IMG/VR virus record: IMGVR_UViG_3300009011_000331
Span: 1 to 22,995 of that record
DNA length: 22,995 nt
Strand: one strand, 5' to 3'
Source: a virus
Shown here: piece by piece, positions 1 through 7,080 of the stretch
Numbering within the stretch: the first letter of the stretch is position 1
How the letters are laid out: each line of letters begins with the position of its first letter
Made by a program: the position numbers and the translations under genes
Notes under the pieces: model-generated
Database searches by the model: none
Told to the model about the DNA's origin: nothing
Seen by the model: the letters and a program-made list of their open reading frames with translations, nothing else

Positions 1-9
1 CCATTCTTC

Positions 10-33
10 GAGTGGGCAAAGTGAGTGGGCAAA
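10..33. repeat. Paired GAGTGGGCAAA boxes (candidate integrase arm sites)
   Basis: The 11-base sequence GAGTGGGCAAA occurs twice exactly, at 10-20 and 23-33, with a 13-bp period. Its core, GGGCAAA (TTTGCCC on the other strand), recurs in pairs at 217-234, 2157-2174 and 2363-2381. Short direct repeats near a tRNA attachment site are typical arm-type binding sites of tyrosine recombinases, but no integrase is in the window, so the function is inferred. Confidence 0.45.
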
Positions 34-52
34 CGAGAAAATCATCAGACAC

Positions 53-88
53 AAAAAAGCCCCGTAAATCAAAGACTTGCGGGGCTTT
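53..88 (-). terminator. Rho-independent terminator behind the tRNA fragment
   Basis: A 9-bp perfect stem (AAAGCCCCG at 56-64 with CGGGGCTTT at 80-88) encloses a 15-nt loop. Read on the minus strand it is followed by a run of six T (complement of 53-58). It sits 9 bases beyond the CCA end of the tRNA remnant in the tRNA's reading direction, where a tRNA terminator belongs. Confidence 0.85.
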
Positions 89-96
89 AGATGTAA

Positions 97-122
97 TGGC
101 GGAGAGATAGGGATTCGAACCC
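97..122 (-). other. tRNA 3'-end remnant, likely phage attachment site (attL/attR)
   Basis: Read on the minus strand this gives the 3' end of a tRNA: T-loop TTCGAAT, 3' T-stem CCCTA, acceptor strand TCTCTCC, discriminator G and CCA. The G discriminator and GGAGAGA-type acceptor suggest tRNA-Ser. Bases to the right (123 onward) do not form the remainder of a tRNA: the 5' T-stem strand TCGGG mispairs once, and no anticodon or D arm is visible. A lone 3' fragment followed by a terminator is what remains at the distal junction when an element integrates into the 3' end of a tRNA gene. The intact tRNA would then lie at the other end of the element, outside the window. Confidence 0.7.
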
Positions 123-214
123 GACCTGCCCACCCCCCAACCCGCTCTGGGCCGCAATTATATTGGGTTATGGGTAAGCTGCAAGGACAGAAACGGCCTA
201 CAGCGGCCCAGGTT

Positions 215-237
215 ATGCCCTAAATTTGCCCTAAGCT
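215..237 (+). repeat. 23-bp direct repeat, copy 1 (flanks the PIN module)
   Basis: This copy matches 2156-2178 at 21 of 23 positions; the differences are at the 7th base (T versus C) and the 20th base (A versus G). Each copy contains two TGCCC boxes spaced 11 bp (here starting at 216 and 227), one helical turn apart. The two copies bracket the 92-codon ORF and the PIN-domain gene. They could be integrase arm sites or the scar of a cassette insertion. Confidence 0.6.
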
Positions 238-332
238 CACAGCGCTTATTGAGCCGCTTTGTAAGCCTCAGTGCAATCGCGTCAACCGCTACGATGCAAT
301 CAGATCTCCAATCGACCTGCGGCATTCGAGAA

Positions 333-611
333 TCAGCGCGGAGACCAGTAGGTTTGGCCCCTGTATATCATCCCCGGCGTTCGCCCAAAACGCGCTTCCA
401 GTGTGGCAGCCATTACCGAATCCATGGTTTCTAGGTGGGGAATCATCATGGCCACATAGGCCTCAAAAGTCGGGTGTTTGGTCCAATAGCCGTCCGTGAC
501 TGCGCTGTGAAGCGAACGGTCGAGCCAGCTCCGAGTGATCATAAGCAAAGCGTCAACCCGATCTGCCTCATTCTCCTCGCGGCGCGTCTGCTCGTATCCA
601 TCCTGCTTCAT
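333..611 (-). CDS. Hypothetical protein, 92 aa
   Basis: This is an ORF of 92 residues that I cannot assign to a family. It starts with a charged segment (MKQDGYEQTRREENEADRVD) and continues with mixed hydrophobic and aromatic residues; no signal peptide or membrane segment is seen. A GGAGG lies about 16 bases before the ATG at 611, farther than ideal, so the start is uncertain. It lies downstream of the PIN gene on the same strand, with 57 bases between them, inside the same direct-repeat-bounded segment. Its composition reads like a genuine soluble protein, whereas the overlapping plus-strand frames read like shadows. It could be a small partner of the PIN protein or unrelated cargo. Confidence 0.45.
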   Translation of the reverse strand: MKQDGYEQTRREENEADRVDALLMITRSWLDRSLHSAVTDGYWTKHPTFEAYVAMMIPHLETMDSVMAATLEARFGRTPGMIYRGQTYWSPR

Positions 612-668
612 CCGCTAACACTCGGCCTCCGCAGACCTTGAGAAAATATGGTCAGCAATAGAGAAGTC

Positions 669-1985
669 TTAAACCTGCTTTTTTTCATTCAATATCGCAT
701 GCTGAAGATCAACGACTTCTCGCATTTGACCTCGCAGCAAGGAAAGATCTTGTTCATACGATCCGATCAATTCACTCAGAGTAGAAATTCTCTGATCAAG
801 AGTAACCGCCTTAGCATCATCTGGAGAAACACCATTTAGTGAAAACTGATGCCTGATAGCCTTTAGATCTTTGTAATCGCGAATAAAGGAATCCAAGTTT
901 GCCTGTACTTCCTGCGCCCTCTCCCGAAGCAAAAAACGCTCCTCCTGCAGCATATGAAATTGGGGACTTCGCAGGCTATCAAAATCCTTACCCTTTAGCG
1001 CTTTCTTCGGATTCCAGTTTGACCATTTTTCAGTTCCTGAAGCGTGAGGCCAGACGTCATTCAATGCATGATCAAGCAATGCGTCATCCGCCACATCTTT
1101 TCGCTCTGCCTCAGCCTTGCTCACAGCTCTGACTTCCTCAACAACATTCTCAGAGGTATCCTGTTTGAGATACTCATTTGCCTTAACTAAAAATCTATCA
1201 GTTGCATAAAGATAAAAGTCACGCTTTACCGCTTTCATAAACTCTTGGCTTAGCGCTGGCAGGGCGCTCACTAAACGCTTATCCGACTTGAGCCACCAAT
1301 CATCTTTCTTTTCGCCTGTAACCAAAACCACAGGCTTATCTACAGCTAGAGCCTTATCTAATAATTGCTTCCAAAGTATAAGGTCGCCAAATTTTTTCAA
1401 TCTGAGTTTGGTTGTCGTAGCCTCTGGCATTTTCCCGCCATCTTCAAACCCTGGCGGTATATTTTCCGCATACCTTAACTCTCCTTCTGCTGCAATTTCC
1501 AAAAGCCGCTCATCAGAATATGGCGTACCAACGCACCCCTCCAAAAGGTCCCCTATCCGCCGCTTAATCAAGTCGTCATTGACGAAAGACATATATGATT
1601 TCTGCTTACCCTCAAGCTCTGCGATCATTAAGTCATATGACGATATAAATTTATTAAATACCGCATCAGAAACAAAAGGATGTCGGGTACCAGCGTTAAA
1701 CTTATCTTTTGCAACTTTCAATCCGGATATCGACTTAGAATATGCCTCAGATTGGGCCTCAATCACGCCCAAGCGGTTATCAAAATACTCTATCGCTACT
1801 TGATACGGAATCCAAAGACGTTCACCTAACGATTCCATTACTTTAAATAGTGCATCCCTTGCAGAGTCCGAAAACCTATAAAGATCTAAAAGCACATTTG
1901 TGTCAAACACAAAAATACAGTCCGCCCAAAGCTTCTCTTGACGCTCCGATTCCCCTACAAAAAACTCTGGAAAAGTCGATCTCAT
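669..1985 (-). CDS. PIN-like (PIN_8/DUF4935) domain protein, putative RNase
   Basis: A 438-residue protein. The N-terminal half is a PIN-like nuclease of the PIN_8/DUF4935 type, whose usual opening (FPEFF then LWADCIFVFDTNVLLDLYRFS) is present. Likely metal-binding acids are D28 and D34 in the DTNVLLDLY segment, E66 in YQVAIEY, D201 in GDLILWKQ and D228/D229 in TGEKKDDWW. The C-terminal 200 residues are charged and probably coiled-coil (RLLRERAQEVQANLD and later heptad-like stretches). I chose the ATG at 1985 over the one at 2054 because AGGG lies 7 bases upstream and family members begin at this point. PIN domains usually cut RNA, and related proteins occur in phage-defence or toxin loci. 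The gene is AT-rich compared with the tail genes, which suggests separate acquisition. Confidence 0.8.
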   Translation of the reverse strand: MRSTFPEFFVGESERQEKLWADCIFVFDTNVLLDLYRFSDSARDALFKVMESLGERLWIPYQVAIEYFDNRLGVIEAQSEAYSKSISGLKVAKDKFNAGTRHPFVSDAVFNKFISSYDLMIAELEGKQKSYMSFVNDDLIKRRIGDLLEGCVGTPYSDERLLEIAAEGELRYAENIPPGFEDGGKMPEATTTKLRLKKFGDLILWKQLLDKALAVDKPVVLVTGEKKDDWWLKSDKRLVSALPALSQEFMKAVKRDFYLYATDRFLVKANEYLKQDTSENVVEEVRAVSKAEAERKDVADDALLDHALNDVWPHASGTEKWSNWNPKKALKGKDFDSLRSPQFHMLQEERFLLRERAQEVQANLDSFIRDYKDLKAIRHQFSLNGVSPDDAKAVTLDQRISTLSELIGSYEQDLSLLRGQMREVVDLQHAILNEKKQV

Positions 1986-2155
1986 TCTTGTGCCCTGCCG
2001 GATGATCCCGTTCCATTGATAGCACACTGCTGGCCGTTCCGCCATGGTATGCATGGCTACCGACTGGTTAGCCTTGCATCACTATGTGCTAACCCCTCCT
2101 TCACACTTTCAACCGGCCAGCAACAGTGGTATCTATCAGAATTAACCTTAAAGTA

Positions 2156-2178
2156 ATGCCCCAAATTTGCCCTAGGCT
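2156..2178 (+). repeat. 23-bp direct repeat, copy 2
   Basis: This is the partner of 215-237 (21/23 identical) and lies upstream of the PIN start. It again contains two TGCCC boxes with an 11-bp period (starting at 2157 and 2168). The direct orientation and the position on both sides of the PIN module suggest a mobile or inserted segment of about 1.9 kb. Confidence 0.6.
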
Positions 2179-2362
2179 TTTTAGAAGAAATCTCTAAACC
2201 ACAGATGAATAAGCCAATTTCGATTTTTTTCTCCCACCCCGATTGTGTAGCAGTATCTTGGGGATTTTGGCGGATAGGCCCGTGGATGAGGACTTTAGTA
2301 CACGTCCAGGGCAGGTTGCATAAATGCATAGTGGGCATTGAATGGCATAGATTGGCTTATGG

Positions 2363-2381
2363 TTTGCCCCTTTTTTGCCCC
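2363..2381. repeat. Tandem TTTGCCCC boxes, 11-bp period
   Basis: TTTGCCCC occurs at 2363-2370 and again at 2374-2381, separated by TTT. This is the same paired-box architecture as at 217-234 and 2157-2174, so it probably belongs to the same family of recombinase arm sites. Confidence 0.45.
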
Positions 2382-2581
2382 AGTGTTCGCCACTCATCCA
2401 ATTCCGTTTTATGATCCCGTGAACGATGGATCACTCTGGCGCAACCAGTCCTAACAACCCACTGTCAGGATGCTTTAGTATCTCTGCTCGTATCGTGATG
2501 CGCTTCTGCGGCATCGACACTATGAATCTAGCAGTGAGGTTCATATGAAGCCCAAGAAAAAACAATAATCAGGAGTTTTAA

Positions 2582-3838
2582 ATGCAAGCGAAATGGAGTG
2601 ACAAAAGCACAAAATTCAAGCCGCAGATCTTTATTAATACGATACTGGAATGCTCTTCAATAAATGCGAACGGAAAAGTGCAGTACGAGGGCTTCAAATA
2701 CCTTGAAAATAGAGGACTACTTAAAAGCATGATTCTATTTGAGGGGAAAGAATATCTCTCCCCAAAAACGGAAGACGACATCTTTAACGCAGGGTTAGAT
2801 TCCTTCGCACTAACTTCAAAAATAACCGACCTCAACCTACCCGCTACGCTACTAGCATCTATAAACATCAAGCTTAAAGCCTACATTTCCAAAAGTAAGA
2901 CAACATTCCTAATCGTCTCATCCATTTCTACATATGGAAAATTACCTTTAAGCAAATTCACCAACAACGGTATTGAGATAAAATTTCATCAGTCGGGCAT
3001 TCCTAGAAAATTTAGCACTCGAAAACAATACGACAAATTGTGGAAAAACCTAGCCCCTCACACTCCACCTGAATTTGCAGGGGTTGTGGTGAAAATCGAA
3101 GCACGTACGCCGGATGACGCTATGTTTGCGGCTATTGAAGAAGTAGATTTCTTGAGGGGGATTCTGTCTTTTTTTGCCAATCCAACCATGTCGATTTTGC
3201 TATCCGGAGGCGAACAGAAAGGTATAAATCGCATCCGTCTAGGTGGGCTACATAGCGTGCATAGCGAAGATGGCGCAGTGGTCAACGAACAATTTTGGTA
3301 TGAAACAGATTACGCATCTAGAACCCCTTTCACTTTCAAAAAACAAGACCTGAAACACATCGCCCTCAATATTAGAAAAATCATTAGACGCATTGAGCAG
3401 ATTAAAGGTGGCGCTAAAATCAGGGACGGCATTATTAGATATGTCAGAGCACTCGACGAGACAGATAACGACCATCTTATTATAAAGCTATGGGGGGCAT
3501 TAGAAGCAACAGTTGGCGAAAGCGACAAAAGTGACTTAATCATAAAGCGTTGCGCTTACCTGTATAAAGACCACGAATTTGTCCGGCAGATCCTTGAGAT
3601 CTCAAAAGTTTACAGAAACAGAAATGTACATGGAAACCATAGCTCAGATTTAGCGCATCAAATTGGGCATCATCTCCACAGTATCTTTACCCACCTGATA
3701 TTTTTTTACGTTGGGAGCAAAGATCTTGTCAGCGTATCGGAGGCAAACTCTTTCTTAGATTCCCCTCTTTCTTCAGGTGATTTGGAAAGAAAAATTTTCT
3801 TGTTAAAGAAAGCCAGCCGTTTTAGGTCAGGGTCTTAA
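2582..3838 (+). CDS. ApeA-like HEPN-domain protein, putative defence RNase
   Basis: A 418-residue protein. The C-terminal third looks like an Apea-type HEPN domain: LIIKLWGALEATVG, then KRCAYLYKDH, then the Rx4H catalytic motif of HEPN RNases in KVYRNRNVHG (R345 and H350). The N-terminal 250 residues form a mixed alpha/beta region that I do not recognise, perhaps the sensing part. AGGAG 7 bases before the ATG supports the start. HEPN proteins of this type (for example ApeA) act in abortive infection by cutting tRNA or other RNA after phage sensing. Its position near the prophage end, its AT-rich composition and the divergent PIN-domain neighbour support a defence-cargo role. The exact trigger and target cannot be read from the sequence. 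Confidence 0.7.
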   Translation: MQAKWSDKSTKFKPQIFINTILECSSINANGKVQYEGFKYLENRGLLKSMILFEGKEYLSPKTEDDIFNAGLDSFALTSKITDLNLPATLLASINIKLKAYISKSKTTFLIVSSISTYGKLPLSKFTNNGIEIKFHQSGIPRKFSTRKQYDKLWKNLAPHTPPEFAGVVVKIEARTPDDAMFAAIEEVDFLRGILSFFANPTMSILLSGGEQKGINRIRLGGLHSVHSEDGAVVNEQFWYETDYASRTPFTFKKQDLKHIALNIRKIIRRIEQIKGGAKIRDGIIRYVRALDETDNDHLIIKLWGALEATVGESDKSDLIIKRCAYLYKDHEFVRQILEISKVYRNRNVHGNHSSDLAHQIGHHLHSIFTHLIFFYVGSKDLVSVSEANSFLDSPLSSGDLERKIFLLKKASRFRSGS

Positions 3839-3859
3839 TCTTTAATGTCTGCAAGAAAA

Positions 3860-5137
3860 CTAAATACAGACAACCTTCCATAATTGATCCAGTTTGGTGG
3901 TGTAGCTCTGACTCATCATCTCACGGCGCATCCCCCATTCAGGGTTAGTTGGCACACTTGCAGAACGCAGGGTTCCCCGGCCCCATCGTTCATTTATCTT
4001 ATCTAGCACGGTCATCACCCGCGTTGCCTCCGCCGGCTGAGACGAGGCGAACAAATCATCGGTGTACTCACCTGGCTGGCAAAGATTGAGCAGCATTACC
4101 TCAGCCTTGCTGTACTTAAAGCCTGGCCGAAATATGCGATCAACCGCACCAACCGCTGCTTGAGTAAGCAGGCGCACGTCGTCAGTGGGATACGGCATAT
4201 CCACCACCACGCCGTTCGCATACTTCGCCTCTTCTGGGTTGAACATGCCAGTACGTATGCACACGCGCACCTTTTTGCACAGCGAGTTCTGAGCGCGAAG
4301 CTTCTCGGATGCTCGCATCATGTAGGTGGCCACCGCCTCCTTGATCGGAGGCAGTTCCGTCAGCCGCTTGCCAAACATTCGGCTACAGCAGATCTCCTGC
4401 TTTGGTGGATCGGGTTCGTCTAACTCCAGACAAGAGGTACCGCCCAGCTCTCTGGCCGTCTTCTCGATCACAACGCTGAACTTCTTACGGAGCGTCCACG
4501 GATCCGCCTTAGCGAGGTCCATGGCCGACTTGATACCCAACGCTCCAAGATGGAGTTTCATCTTGCGGCCAACACCCCACACTTCCGCCACGTCCGTGTT
4601 GCGCAACACCCAGTCGCGCTTAACCGGGTCCGTAATGTTGACCACCCCACCGGTCTGAGACTGCAGGCGCTTCGCGGTGTGGTTTGCCAACTTTGCCAGG
4701 GTCTTTGTATGAGCGATGCCTACACCGACAGGAATGCCGGTACAGCGAAGTACCTGAGCGCGAATCTGTCGGCCTAAGGCATCCAGCCCACCCATACCGG
4801 TCAGGTCGGCGAATGCCTCGTCAATGCTGTACACCTCAACTGCCGGCACCATCGCCTCGATCAGGCTCATTACGCGCTCGCTCATGTCGCCGTACAGCGC
4901 GTAATTTGAGGAGAACGGGACAATGCCGTGCTGCTTGAGCTTGTGCTTGATCTGGAAATATGGCTCGCCCATCTTGATGAAGGGCTTGGCATCGTAACTA
5001 CGGGCGATAACACAGCCATCGTTGTTACTCAGTACCACGATGGGCACTTTCGCTAGGTCAGGCCGGAACACTCGCTCGCAACTGGCATAGAAGCTGTTGC
5101 AGTCAATCAGCGCAAACGTCGGCTCTTGCTTAGACAT
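3860..5137 (-). CDS. umuC: UmuC-type Y-family DNA polymerase V catalytic subunit
   Basis: A 425-residue translesion polymerase. Catalytic acids are visible: D12 in [16 protein letters not shown], and D106 and E107 in [10 protein letters not shown]. The fingers motif [15 protein letters not shown] (residues 37-51), the HhH region around [12 protein letters not shown] and the little-finger domain follow, so the gene is full length. With processed UmuD' it forms Pol V, which copies past DNA lesions. The ATG at 5137 lies inside the end of umuD (8-bp overlap), so the pair is translationally coupled. It is convergent with the HEPN gene, with a 21-bp gap. Expression should follow umuD from the LexA-box promoter at 5575-5590. 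Confidence 0.97.
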   Translation of the reverse strand: MSKQEPTFALIDCNSFYASCERVFRPDLAKVPIVVLSNNDGCVIARSYDAKPFIKMGEPYFQIKHKLKQHGIVPFSSNYALYGDMSERVMSLIEAMVPAVEVYSIDEAFADLTGMGGLDALGRQIRAQVLRCTGIPVGVGIAHTKTLAKLANHTAKRLQSQTGGVVNITDPVKRDWVLRNTDVAEVWGVGRKMKLHLGALGIKSAMDLAKADPWTLRKKFSVVIEKTARELGGTSCLELDEPDPPKQEICCSRMFGKRLTELPPIKEAVATYMMRASEKLRAQNSLCKKVRVCIRTGMFNPEEAKYANGVVVDMPYPTDDVRLLTQAAVGAVDRIFRPGFKYSKAEVMLLNLCQPGEYTDDLFASSQPAEATRVMTVLDKINERWGRGTLRSASVPTNPEWGMRREMMSQSYTTKLDQLWKVVCI

Positions 5138-5555
5138 GGCTACGCACTGTGCTGGTGATCACGCCCCAGATTGACAGTTCGTCGCCTTCGAGAACGTAGC
5201 GCGCCGGGTATTTGGGATTCTCTGATAGAAGAACCACCTCCCGACCGCGCTTGCAAAGACGCTTGCAGACGGGCTCATTGTTCAGCAGCGCCACCACCAC
5301 ATGTCCATGGGCCGGCTCAATGGCGCGATCCACCACCGCGAGGTCCCCGTCGAAAATGCCAATCCCTTGCATGCTTTCCCCGGTGATTGCTACCAGGTAC
5401 ACATGCGGCGCACGGATATTTAGAACCTCATCCAATGAGATGTGCTGCTCAATGTGATCCGCTGCCGGCGAAGGAAAGCCGGCCGGCACCTGGAAAGAGC
5501 ACAAAGGCAGCTTCGCGCCTACCTCAGCAATGGGACCTAAAATGGTGAAGCTCAT
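5130..5555 (-). CDS. umuD: UmuD-type LexA-like self-cleaving protein
   Basis: A 141-residue S24-family peptidase. The cleavage site is A25-G26 in [15 protein letters not shown] (Cys-Gly in E. coli UmuD), the nucleophile is S61 in ITGESMQG, and the general base is K98 in EPVCKRL. RecA filaments stimulate self-cleavage to UmuD', the active partner of UmuC. The start at 5555 lies 19 bases from a LexA box. The next gene, umuC, overlaps by 8 bp. The alternative reading, a phage LexA/CI-like repressor, is unlikely because no N-terminal DNA-binding domain is present and umuC follows directly. Confidence 0.95.
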   Translation of the reverse strand: MSFTILGPIAEVGAKLPLCSFQVPAGFPSPAADHIEQHISLDEVLNIRAPHVYLVAITGESMQGIGIFDGDLAVVDRAIEPAHGHVVVALLNNEPVCKRLCKRGREVVLLSENPKYPARYVLEGDELSIWGVITSTVRSHV

Positions 5556-5574
5556 GATACGGCCTTTACAAATA

Positions 5575-5590
5575 CTGTACGAATGTACAG
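5575..5590. promoter_or_regulatory. LexA (SOS) box between umuDC and SRAP gene
   Basis: CTGTACGAATGTACAG has the full CTGT-N8-ACAG form of the gammaproteobacterial LexA operator, and its inner part is also nearly palindromic. It lies 19 bases upstream of umuD (minus strand) and 65 bases upstream of the SRAP gene (plus strand), so one operator could control both divergent transcripts. LexA binding here is inferred from the match. Confidence 0.9.
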
Positions 5591-5655
5591 TTAACTTTGT
5601 AGGACGCTTGCGGTCAATTTATCTGTAGGGGATTTCGACAGACGGAGAGGGGCGT

Positions 5656-6351
5656 ATGTGCGGACGATTCGTGCAGTACGAAGGGATGGCGATCTTCATC
5701 GAAGAACTGAGCCCGCAGATAGAGCTGTTCAGCGGTTACGACGCTCAGCCCATTGATCGCTACAACGTCGCTCCGTCGACGCGGGTGCAGTTGCTGCACG
5801 CCGCAGTGGATGGACTGCATATTGATGCAGTCAGATGGGGATGGGCGCCGTTTTGGGCCAAGGGCAAACGCCCTGACCCAATTAACGCACGAGTAGAGAC
5901 GGTCACCACGGGAAAGTTCTTCAAACAACTATGGCCAAATGGCAGAGCTCTGGTGCCGAGTGAAGGATGGTATGAATGGGTCAAAGATCCTGACGATCCG
6001 AAGAAAAAACAACCTTACTTCATTCGCCTGAAGAGTCAGAAACCCATGTTCTTTGGCGCACTCGCACAGGTTTCCCCCGGCCTAGATCCCCATGATGGCG
6101 ACGGATTCGTGATCATTACCGCCGCCAGTGATCAGGGAATGGTGGATATACATGACCGAAAACCTTTAGTACTGCCCCCTGAATTCGCCAGGGAATGGCT
6201 TAATCCAGACCTTACCGCTGACGGGGCCGCAGAGATCGCAAGAGAGTGCTGCCAACCAACTAAAGACTTTGAGTGGTACCCAGTAGGCAAAGACGTGGGG
6301 AACGTTAGAAATCAAGGGCCCGCTCTGATCATCCCTGCGGATGAAAATTAA
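5656..6351 (+). CDS. SRAP-domain (HMCES/YedK-like) abasic-site protein
   Basis: A 231-residue SOS-response-associated protein. The family's active-site residues are all present: C2 (exposed after Met removal in MCGRF), N77 in PINARVET, E107 in SEGWYEW and H166 in DIHDRKPLVLP. SRAP proteins form a thiazolidine crosslink with abasic sites in single-stranded DNA and shield them. A purine-rich GGAGAGGGGC stretch precedes the ATG. It is divergent from umuDC with a shared LexA box, so lesion bypass and abasic-site protection probably switch on together when the prophage or host is damaged. Length is normal for the family. The gene symbol yedK is used in E. coli, but orthology is not proven here. 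Confidence 0.93.
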   Translation: MCGRFVQYEGMAIFIEELSPQIELFSGYDAQPIDRYNVAPSTRVQLLHAAVDGLHIDAVRWGWAPFWAKGKRPDPINARVETVTTGKFFKQLWPNGRALVPSEGWYEWVKDPDDPKKKQPYFIRLKSQKPMFFGALAQVSPGLDPHDGDGFVIITAASDQGMVDIHDRKPLVLPPEFAREWLNPDLTADGAAEIARECCQPTKDFEWYPVGKDVGNVRNQGPALIIPADEN

Positions 6352-6387
6352 GTGGCTTTCTGTATTTAACTACGCAAACAGCATGGG

Positions 6388-6408
6388 AAATTTTAGCCGC
6401 TAAAATTT
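6388..6408. promoter_or_regulatory. Perfect 10-bp dyad downstream of SRAP gene
   Basis: AAATTTTAGC and GCTAAAATTT form a perfect inverted repeat around one central base. The AT-rich arms and near-zero spacer make it a poor hairpin and a better candidate operator for a dimeric regulator. It lies 37 bases after the SRAP stop codon. No T-run follows, so it is not a standard terminator. Confidence 0.5.
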
Positions 6409-6490
6409 GCTAAATCATTGCGCTCTGGAAAATTGAAGCCAAACTGAGCGCCCTGGTCAACCTCACCTGACACCCTCGTCACTTGTTCTT

Positions 6491-6522
6491 TCGTTATTTC
6501 GTTATTTCGTTATTTCGCCATT
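6491..6522. repeat. 8-bp tandem repeat TCGTTATT, about four copies
   Basis: Three exact TCGTTATT units (6491-6514) are followed by TCGCCATT. The 8-bp phase and the CGTTAT core are shared with the longer array at 6548-6603, with degenerate copies between, which suggests one array that drifted. Confidence 0.85.
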
Positions 6523-6547
6523 CGCCAAATTGCGTCATTGATTCATT

Positions 6548-6603
6548 GCGTTATAGCGTTATAGCGTTATAGCGTTATAGCGTTATAGCGTTATAGCGTT
6601 ATT
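6548..6603. repeat. 8-bp tandem repeat GCGTTATA, seven copies
   Basis: Six exact copies of GCGTTATA are followed by a seventh ending in T (GCGTTATT). The array is non-coding, lies between the SOS block and the late operon, and is a candidate for length variation by slippage or for iterated protein binding. Confidence 0.95.
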
Positions 6604-6656
6604 GTGACCGTTCACCTTTGTACTTTTGCACCTTGCCCCACGACACTCAACAAAAC

Positions 6657-6704
6657 GTACGTAAATGCGTAGGTACGTAGGTACGCTAATACGTATTTAC
6701 GTAC
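6657..6704. repeat. Large inverted repeat with internal 8-bp periodicity
   Basis: GTACGTAAATGCGTA (6657-6671) pairs with TACGTATTTACGTAC (6690-6704) over 15 bp with one G-T pair. The 18-base loop holds AGGTACGT followed by AGGTACGC, again an 8-bp step. The CGTA-rich units continue the periodicity of the arrays to the left. Confidence 0.8.
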
Positions 6705-6856
6705 ACTCGCCCACCGCATTCCCAAAACACTGACAGCTAGCAAAAACAGGCGGCGGAGCTGTCTAGCACGACCAGACTGCTCAGGGCTCATGACTAAATA
6801 ACAGACCAGCATTCACTACAACTTACGAAAGCTACAAATAAAAAAGCGACATGGTA

Positions 6857-6886
6857 TTGACTTAAAAGCCGACTCCGACTTAGTCT
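6857..6886 (+). promoter_or_regulatory. Candidate sigma-70 promoter
   Basis: TTGACT (6857-6862) is a good -35. TAGTCT (6881-6886), 18 bases on, is a weak -10. It points toward the 26-codon ORF 195 bases downstream. This is a sequence match only. Confidence 0.3.
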
Positions 6887-7040
6887 AAAAAGGACTTACC
6901 AAACAGCATGCAACTCTCGACCAAAACCTAAGCACAGCAATATTTTGTGGCGTGTACCTGCGCCTTACAACAATAAAATCACGCCTAACTTGATCGAGAG
7001 CTTAACGCTCCTCCCCCCCTAAAACATAAACATTGAACAT

Positions 7041-7058
7041 CAGCCCTAACTGGGGCTG
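7041..7058 (+). other. Hairpin upstream of the small ORF
   Basis: CAGCCC and GGGCTG form a 6-bp stem with loop TAACTG. It ends 22 bases before the ATG at 7081, close to the ribosome-binding region, so it could influence translation of the small ORF. Confidence 0.4.
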
Positions 7059-7080
7059 GCTTCACTACAGAGATAATTTT

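Larger units (their letters stand above)
1986..2581. other. Gene-poor stretch between divergent PIN and HEPN genes
   Basis: About 600 bases separate the divergent PIN and HEPN starts. It contains the second 23-bp direct repeat (2156-2178) and a TTTGCCCC pair (2363-2381). It should also hold the promoters of both genes, but I see no convincing -35/-10 pair. A seven-codon ATG-to-TAA frame (2545-2568) with a GAGG before it lies just upstream of the HEPN gene and may be a chance leader. ORFs of 67-93 codons on both strands here have no protein-like character. Confidence 0.6.
6352..7080. other. Gene-poor, repeat-rich stretch
   Basis: About 730 bases hold no convincing protein gene. From left to right there is a perfect dyad (6388-6408), 8-bp repeats (6491-6522 and 6548-6603), a large inverted repeat (6657-6704), a GACAGCT/AGCTGTC inverted pair (6732-6738 and 6757-6763), a promoter-like pair (6857-6886), and a small hairpin before the 26-codon ORF. 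A 66-codon minus-strand frame at 6612-6812 is built largely from the repeats and is not accepted as a gene. The stretch could be a control region, an origin-like site or a hotspot for cargo exchange. Confidence 0.6.

Noticed and set aside
361-376. SOS box (CTGTATATCA...)
   Set aside because: The right half ACAG is missing; only a half-site is present.
2057-2338. 93-codon minus-strand ORF upstream of the PIN gene
   Set aside because: It is Cys/His/Trp-scattered with no family likeness and spans the direct repeat and likely promoter region.
2545-2568. Seven-codon leader ORF before the HEPN gene
   Set aside because: It has an ATG and a GAGG but is too short to support as coding; it contains no attenuator-like codon run or hairpin.
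6365-6382. SOS box near CTGTATTTAACTACGC
   Set aside because: The nearest ACAG is six bases too far to make the 16-bp operator.
6483-6704. CRISPR array
   Set aside because: The units are 8 bp and directly contiguous with no spacers, and no cas gene is present.
6612-6812. 66-codon minus-strand ORF in the repeat field
   Set aside because: Much of it is encoded by the inverted repeat; there is no good ribosome-binding site, and the repeats explain its apparent pattern.
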